Assembly (NCBI RefSeq): GCF_040712315.1 | Contig: NC_134021.1 | Coordinates: forward strand, 23,028,501-23,092,500 | Length of the DNA: 64,000 nucleotides | Origin: Castanea sativa | Lineage: Eukaryota; Streptophyta; Magnoliopsida; Fagales; Fagaceae | Reading direction: 5' to 3' | Part shown: one piece after another, positions 58,201-64,000 of the stretch | Numbering within the stretch: the stretch's first letter is position 1 | How the letters are laid out: the number at the start of each line of letters is the position of its first letter | Notes under the pieces: model-generated | The model's database searches: none | Seen by the model: the letters and a program-made list of their open reading frames with translations, nothing else | Told to the model about the DNA's origin: nothing | Position numbers and translations under genes: made by a program

Positions 58201-58509
58201 AATCTGGACTGCTTAGACGAAGTAAGAGACAAGGCCTCGAGCATGACGATGAAGTACCAACGGAAGATGACTGAATACTATAACAAAAGGGTCAAGCTCA
58301 GAAGACTTGAAATTGGCGACCTCATCCTACGTAATGTGACTACTACAACTAAAAACTCCGCCCACGGGAAGCTCGGTCCCACATGGGAGGGACCTTACAG
58401 AGTCGTGCACTACTCCCGGCAAGGTAGCTATCATTTGGAGACCCTAGACGGGCAGAAGCTCCCGCGACCCTGGAACATTGAACACTTGAAGTACCATCAA
58501 CAGATGTAA
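55205..58509 (+). pseudogene. Tat pol: RT, two RNase H domains, integrase; five breaks
   Basis: The sequence starts in the PR-RT linker ([18 protein letters not shown]). RT: 55600-56150, with KWRMCVDFTDLNKVCPKD, KVMPFGLKNAGATYQ and VYVDDMLVKS (YVDD). First RNase H: 56330-56660. Second, archaeal-type RNase H: 56800-57190 (TDGSSAQKRGG, TNSEAEYEG, IQSDSKLA, NMAADEVAKMA). Two RNase H domains are a Tat hallmark. Integrase: 57450-58500, with HEGICGDH and CDKCQRF (zinc site), WEIDIVGPLP, IISDNGRQFDS, then EVTNRTLLRIIKARL. Stops at 55593, 55608, 56670 and 57882, and a shift at about 57950, break it; each stop fits C-to-T in CAG or CGA. Pol ends LKYHQQM at 58509. This is the best preserved coding block in the window. 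Confidence 0.85.
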
Positions 58510-58597
58510 CCCAAGAATGTACCCATTCCTTAAAATTAATGAAATAACGATTCAAATAATGTGTTCATACAGGTATCGTCAGTAGAAAATTCCGGAA

Positions 58598-58975
58598 ACC
58601 CACTACGGCCTAGACGGATGTACATTACTGATGAAGGAAAAAAGATAAAGAAAAACGCCTAAATAATAAGATTCCGCATAGACGGATGTACATTACTGAC
58701 GAAGGCAAAACATCAAGAAAAATGCCTAAGTAATAAAATTCCGCATAAACGAATGTACATTACTGACGAAGGCAAAAACATAAAGAAAAATGCCTAAGTA
58801 ATAAGATTCCGCATAGACGGATGTACATTACTGATGAAGGCAAAAACATAAAGAAAAATGTCTAAGTAATAAGATTTCGCGTAGACAGATGTACATTACT
58901 GACGAAGGCAAAAACAGAAAGAAAAACGCCTAAGTAATAACGTTCTGCCCAGATGGGTGTACATTACTGACGGAT
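58598..58975. repeat. Minisatellite after Tat pol, unit about 69 bp, about 6 copies
   Basis: Each unit has GACGGATGTACATTACTGA-GAAGGCAAA, AAGAAAAATGCCTAAGTAAT and AAGATTCCGC. It begins about 90 bp after the pol stop, the same place as the unrelated 77-bp array in the other Tat element. Confidence 0.9.
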
Positions 58976-59211
58976 AGGAAGAAATTGACGAGCTTATATG
59001 GATACACAGAAGAACAACGTGTGTAAGTAAATACGATATTATAAAAGCCTAGAAACCAAAGGCAATCACCATTGTTTTTACATTTAAAAACCCATAAACA
59101 CTGGGCTAAAGATATGCTTAACAAAAAATTTAAAGATGTTCTGGAAGTGGAGCCTCAAACATGTTAGGCGCCTTTTAAAAAAAAAAATTTCTGAACAAGT
59201 GATAGGGTCAA

Positions 59212-59813
59212 ACATCTGGAATAGCATCGTCCTCAGCAGGGGCACCAAGGGCAGGAGCTTCGACGACAGGGACGTCAACAGCAGGAAGGTCTCTAAGAGA
59301 GTCAACTGCCGCAGTTTAGGCAGATTCGTCAGCAGAGATCTCCCTATTCACTTACTCCATGTCCAGCGTCTCCAAATCTACCCCGGAAGGGTGCTTGATG
59401 CAGTACCTCCTCAAGAGCTCGAACCCTTTAAAATACTAGTTGAAGAGCACAGAGTTGTACTCCTCAGTCTGCTGGAAGCCCTCAATAGCCCAAGCGGCGA
59501 CGACCTTGATCTTTTCCTTCGCGGCTGCAAGCTGCTCTTCCTTTTCCAGAACCAACTGCTGCTCAACCTTAAGGTCGTCACTCAGCTTCTTGACCTCCTC
59601 CCTGGAATGGTGAACGTCCTCCATCGCAGCTATCAGATCCCTCTTCAGCTTCGATTTCTCCATCTCTAGGACCATGATCCGAGAAAGCAAGGACTCGACC
59701 TTGGCTTCCTGAGCCAGATACTTAGTTGAAAGGTGAACAGTCTCCCCCAACACCTAAAAAAAAAAAAAAAAGAGAAAGGACACGCGAAGGAATTTAATCC
59801 TAGCACACCTATG

Positions 59814-59868
<55 letters not shown>

Positions 59869-61265
59869 GTCACCTAAAACGAGCAGGGTACCTGGACGAG
59901 CTTATGGAGATGACGACTCATCAACTCATTTGGGGTCAAACCCGAGAACACCTTTAGGTCTTCTGCGGTCACGACCCTATGAGCCCGGTCCGTTGCCAAC
60001 TTCTCGTCGTCCCAAATGGTGGACGAGCAAGCAGCCTCCTTCCCTCTATCTGATGTACGAGGCCTTTTCGAAGCGGGTGTTGGGATCTCTTCAACCGAGG
60101 TGGCCGGAGAAGCTGTCCTCGTCGTCTCAACGCCGGAAATCACGGGAGTAGCCGAAGCAGTCAGAGTGACGGAAGAGACTTTCCCTTTGACACAGACCAC
60201 CTTCTTCCCGAGGTTGGACAGAGGTTCTTCCTTCTTAGATCGCATCTTCTCGTACATGCCCTTGTTGAATTTCATCGTCATCTCTGCGAAGGAGGAAAAT
60301 TTTATAAAGGAGCCAGTCAAATAAATACGGCCACAGGATCGAGCCTGACGAACTCAGCTGCTTACTCTTCTTTCCCTCAATATCAAGGCTCCGCAAGACG
60401 TAGGGGGACGGATCGGGGCTGAGATTGTAAAAGGCAAGCGTCCGCGGATCTACTAAGTCGTCCCAGTTTTCGATGGTCTGGGAATACGCAATGGCCGTCT
60501 CAACATGCTCCTTGTACTTGCTTTTCAGCTTTGGCCTCCTTTTAACTGCACAGGAACAAAAGAAGTTACTGACAGTAACATCAGGTCCAACAAAAAAAAA
60601 ACAAGAAAGGAGACTAACGCACCCAAGGTCGGGGTTCCCCACCGACGAAGCAACCTGGGGATCTCACCCCAGTCCTGGCTAGAGGGGGTCTCAAAATCAT
60701 CCCCAAACACAAACACAAATCTGGGCTTCTAGTACCTGAAGGACGAGGGTAAGCCCTTGACGATCCTGGTTCTTCTCTCCCAAGGTACTAGCTTATAATA
60801 CCCGTACTCTTTGGAATCTTTTAAATGATATAAATAGACAAGCTCGTTTACCTTAATCATGTCCCCATTAGCAGCCAACCATATTTCCATACAGTTGACC
60901 ACTATTCTCCATGAATTGGGCATAAGCTGCCTAGGAGCAATCCCCAAATAGGCTAAGAGCTCCATCACAAACGGATGGACAGGAAGCCTAAGTCCACAAG
61001 TAAAAGCGGCCTCATAGAAGCACACTTCACCTGGGAAAAACTGACAAGCCCTCTCCTCGTCAGTAGGCCGACGAACGCGAACTCGTTCTGGAAACTGGAA
61101 CCTATCCCTAAACCTACCCACGGCGTCAGAATCTAACCCACACGCCTCCACGAGGGCATGAAAAGCCCTAACCTCTCTAAAGGTCAACACGGCTGTGTCC
61201 CCCTCCATAGGGTCGCCACTAGACGACAACCCAGTCTCGAGGTCACTAGACCTAACCTCAGACAT
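59212..61265 (-). pseudogene. Antisense ORF of the Tat element: 4 exons, 3 introns, two nonsense changes
   Basis: Opposite strand to pol. The start MSEVRSSDLETG at 61265 is chosen because the homologous region begins there; the frame is open further upstream. Exon 1 (61265-60623) covers RVRRPTDEERACQFFPGEV, FYEAAFTCGLRLPVHPFV and WLAANGDMIKVNELVYLY; one W is now TAG at about 60730. Exon 2 is 60545-60366, exon 3 60283-59892, exon 4 59753 to about 59212, with a TAG at about 59436. Introns 60546-60622, 60284-60365 and 59754-59891 have GT and AG ends, T-rich 3' tracts, and join in frame (for example LVKRRPK, KKKMTMKFNKG). Exon 3 holds an S/T-rich linker and KRPRTSD; exon 4 a coiled coil (KSKLKRDLIAAMEDVHHSREE). 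It resembles the putative gypsy-type transposon family; the role is unknown. Confidence 0.75.
59819..59868. repeat. (TA)n microsatellite inside the aORF intron
   Basis: About 25 TA units within the intron 59754-59891. Confidence 0.95.
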
Positions 61266-61499
61266 TGACTGTGGCTCCCTCACCAAACCTTCGAACCAAT
61301 CGACTGACTTTCGGAGCAATGGGAACAAGTCGCCTAAAACAACGCCTAAGCTACTACCCTCAAAAAAAAAAACCCCCGAATTGGGAAAAACACCTAAGGA
61401 CCCACCTAAGCGAGCAAAGAGAAAGGAAATCAAAGGACAAGCTTCTCTAACCTCTAAATTACTGACCATGGACTCCCAGGCAAAATACAGGCAAATAGG

Positions 61500-61914
61500 A
61501 AAGTGCTAAAATTCCCACAAAAAAGAAACAAACAAAAACATAGAGAAAACCAAGAAGCAGAAACCAAAAAGAAATCAGATTTTTGCAAAGAGAAAAGGAA
61601 AAAAGAAAGAAGAAGAGAAAGCATACCTCAAGGAAGAGAAGCAAGAAGCCCAGCAACCAAACACGCACCAACTCAGAGAAAAATGAAGAAATAGATGAAG
61701 AAGATGCTCAAAGGGATAAACTGAAATTTGGAAGAAAATGAAAGGTAAAGTAGGAGAAGAGGAGTTTAAGAACCAAAAGGAAGAAAAACCGAAAATCGGC
61801 GGGAAACCCAAGGTCATGAGGACATAGGCCTTCTCCAACCACATCATGCCACGTGGCCACGACCCACGTAACACCGCCACTCACATTTAATGCGGCACGA
61901 AATCCCAAAGGTCG

Positions 61915-61947
<33 letters not shown>

Positions 61948-62011
61948 AAAACTTTTCGTCTCCCACAGCCGTCAGGAAACTCACTGACGACCATGGAACC
62001 CGGGGGGCAGC
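61500..62011 (+). other. 3' untranslated part and polypurine tract of the Tat element
   Basis: An A-rich non-coding stretch includes an A-run at 61917-61942. It ends AACCCGGGGGGCAGC directly before the LTR start at 62012, which is the likely polypurine tract. Confidence 0.6.
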
Positions 62012-62476
62012 TGATGGGACTGACGAAGTTGAACACAGATGAGCCCGCCTCCACAGACAAACTTGACCATTCATCCGTGTCATTGACGAGAACATTAAGG
62101 CCATTCAATACTGCCAATAATGTCCCGGACCGTTACAAGACCAGCTAGACGAACCGGTGAAAACGCATTAAAACCCATTACTCCGCCAGAGACGTTATCA
62201 GGGGAGACATTAACACCCCAACGGCTATAGTCCACAAGGATATATAAAGCCCTCACAACACCAATACAAGGTACACACAGCATCACAACATATACTAAGT
62301 TATTCTTGATATTTTGACTGCTACCTTCTTTCACACTGACTTGGGCATCGGAGGCGTTGTGGCAGGCACCACACCGGTGACCATTCGAGTAAGTTCTTGC
62401 TTCCATAGGTTTGTCAGAGTACAACCGGCACCATCTGGACAAACCCCAAAGCAACCGACGAGATTCTGCTTCATCA
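62012..62476 (+). mobile_element. Right LTR (465 bp) of the Tat element
   Basis: It starts TGATGGGACTGACG and ends CTGCTTCATCA. TATA TATATAAAGC is at 62241-62250. GTCGT follows at 62477, matching the left flank at 52805. Confidence 0.9.
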
Positions 62477-62534
62477 GTCGTTATCAAGTGGAACCTTTAA
62501 TTTCAGCTACATTTCTCTCTAGAAAAAAGAAAGG

Positions 62535-62880
62535 CTAAATGCAAAACTAATCCTTTATATTTTACCAAAATTCATTTTAGTCTTTTTAAATTTATTTTTG
62601 TTCATTTCAATCCTTTAATTTTCAAGTTTATTCAATTAAGGCTTTTTCATCGACTTTTATTATATGTTGTGGTTAATTTTTCAATCTTTCTAAATTTTTC
62701 TTCAATTTTTTTAAATTAAAAAAATTCTAATTAATAATTGAAGAATATTTTCTAGTTTTTTTTTTTTTTTTAATTTAACAAAGTTGATGAAAAGTCCTTA
62801 ATTGAATAAATTTGAAATTTAAAAGACTGAAACGAACGAAATAAAAGTTAGAGGATTTAAATGAACCTTTAATTTCCTTT
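62535..62880. mobile_element. Foldback MITE
   Basis: The arms TTCAATCCTTTAATTTTCAAG...TTCAATTAAGG...TTTTTCATCGACTT (62605-62656) and AAGTTGATGAAAAGTCCTTA...TTGAAATTTAAAAGACTGAAA (62781-62834) are inverted copies. AT-rich centre with a T-run; no coding frame. Confidence 0.6.
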
Positions 62881-64000
62881 ATTTAATTGTTGTTGAGTAA
62901 ATGGACAAAATTAAAGAGGAATTCTAATTTCATTTGTTATCATTATAAAGAGTTCCTATTCTATATTTGTGAAATATATCAGTGAGCTCTAAAGTCATTT
63001 TAATTCATCCTTTAAATTAAAATGAAAAGTATACCCTTGAAAACTTTCTTGGTGACAGTAAATCTAGAAGCAATTTGCGAAAAATTGTTAGGTTCTCAAT
63101 TGATCAATTATCACCATCCCCACCCATATAGCCACACCTCCAAAATCTGTGCCTATCATCAGCAACCATCCAAAATTAGACCTTGCTAGAATATTGGACA
63201 AGACAAGCTTGTACCACTACATTTTTGCGTCAACATCGCTCTACATGTGCCAAATAATTGAAGAAACATAGAAATCTTATCTTTTTGGAAACCAAAAGCT
63301 AAGAACATGGAATTTTTCTCCAACTTGGCCAACGTAATAAGCAGCCCGTGGACCGAAGAAGATAAAAGGAAAGGAAAGGAACAAACCACGTTTTATATGA
63401 ATAAGTAAGATTACATTTTGTAAGATAGACTAAGACAAGGGTGGAAACTGGAATATGATAACCTCGTGGACCATGAATTATTATCACTAAGATCAATATT
63501 TTCCATCTCAGATTTATGGCTGATTCTTCTCTTGTATGATTATGGTTTAGTAGTAGCGGATAAGGACCAGGCCATAATGTCTTGTTTTTTGATAAACCGT
63601 GTCATTATGTCCTATAATATAAGATAAGGTACCATTTATAATTGGTAGATTGGTACAATTAATTTAGTTTTATACATAAATTGGAGATAATTCAAGGCAT
63701 GGGGAGCGACGAGCTGATTCTGGACCCACACAATCTTCTAAAAAAGCTTCTGATGTAACTTGTAAAACATGCATGGCACAATATATTTTCATTTTTATTT
63801 TTTCAGGCAAAAAGCCATTGCACCATTCATAAAGTTGGCATAAAAAATTTGGAATTTATATTTTAATGTAAACCTCAAAGTGATTGATTATTGATGAGCA
63901 CAGTGGAATTGTTGATTCGATGGTGACTGGTGTGATGGAATAGTAAAGAATCTAGATCATGTTTATATTAGGATATGTCCTATGTGATCACCTAATTAAT
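62881..64000. other. AT-rich intergenic DNA to the window end
   Basis: Nothing recognised; no coding frame, repeat array or RNA gene seen. Confidence 0.4.

Larger units (their letters stand above)
52805..62481 (+). mobile_element. Self-inverted Tat element with two U5 ends and one target duplication
   Basis: A 5-bp duplication GTCGT (52805-52809 and 62477-62481) bounds it. The left terminus 52810-52830 is the reverse of the last 21 bases of the LTR (TGATGAAGCAGAATCTCGTCG); the right terminus is a full LTR ending CTTCATCA. Inside, in order: inverted protease, inverted gag, inverted PBS, inverted LTR (54740-55204), then RT to integrase in plus orientation, a minisatellite, an antisense ORF, PPT and LTR. 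The protease breaks off at ...EDGV on the left, and pol begins at EVKGDQV right after the inverted LTR, so the two parts are complementary pieces of one Tat element. Confidence 0.8.

Noticed and set aside
59733..59957. 74-codon plus-strand frame with a YI repeat
   Set aside because: Translation of the (TA)n run within the aORF intron.

Overview
This is a plant nuclear window, AT-rich and dominated by retrotransposons. I see no bacterial-style operons, rRNA, tRNA genes or CRISPR. The repeat types point to a dicot tree: Ty3/gypsy Tat elements with antisense ORFs, a chromovirus, copia LTRs, a tRNA-derived SINE, a LINE 3' end, hAT-like MITEs and a Helitron-like end. The SINE and LTR style recall Fagales (oak/chestnut), but that is inference and nothing here proves it. 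The only host-gene material I can support is a C-terminal exon at 1-165 (+), a dead BAHD acyltransferase at 31920-33927 (-), and a 55-residue F-box exon carried inside the Helitron-like element.

Layout. 1-165 is a gene end, followed by a duplicated downstream tract. 1700-7400 holds microsatellites, LTR-like remnants and a truncated LINE. 7934-~12570 is a chromovirus cut off at its 3' end. 13050-16125 is a small tandem repeat split by a Helitron-like insertion, with a perfect 52-bp hairpin at its left edge. 17317-29267 is a complete but decayed 12-kb Tat element in minus orientation, with LTRs, PBS, gag, PR, RT, RNase H, INT, a minisatellite and an antisense ORF; a copia-type solo LTR sits inside its gag. 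29389-30743 is a second solo LTR of that copia family. 31100-33950 holds a hAT-like remnant and the BAHD pseudogene split by a 604-bp MITE. 36199-36365 is a SINE. 36400-49680 is non-coding LTR/LARD-type sequence with an 850-bp tandem duplication broken by a 5.5-kb composite insertion. 49680-52800 is low-complexity, repetitive AT-rich DNA. 52810-62476 is a second Tat element; 62535-62880 is a foldback MITE.

The most unusual object is the second Tat element. Its left part (LTR-gag-protease) lies inverted against its right part (RT-RNase H-integrase-antisense ORF-LTR). The halves meet where the protease/RT linker should be, and the inverted LTR abuts pol directly. Both outer ends are U5 ends (TGATGAAG... 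and ...CTTCATCA), and a single 5-bp duplication GTCGT flanks the whole 9.7 kb. So the rearranged molecule seems to have been integrated as such. It fits a cDNA that attacked itself (one-ended autointegration), lost most of one arm of the resulting inverted repeat, and then integrated through two U5 ends.

Both Tat elements share a second pattern. Directly after pol each has its own minisatellite (about 77 bp and about 69 bp units). Then comes an antisense gene with GT-AG-type introns; the homologous intron holds a (CA)n run in one element and a (TA)n run in the other.
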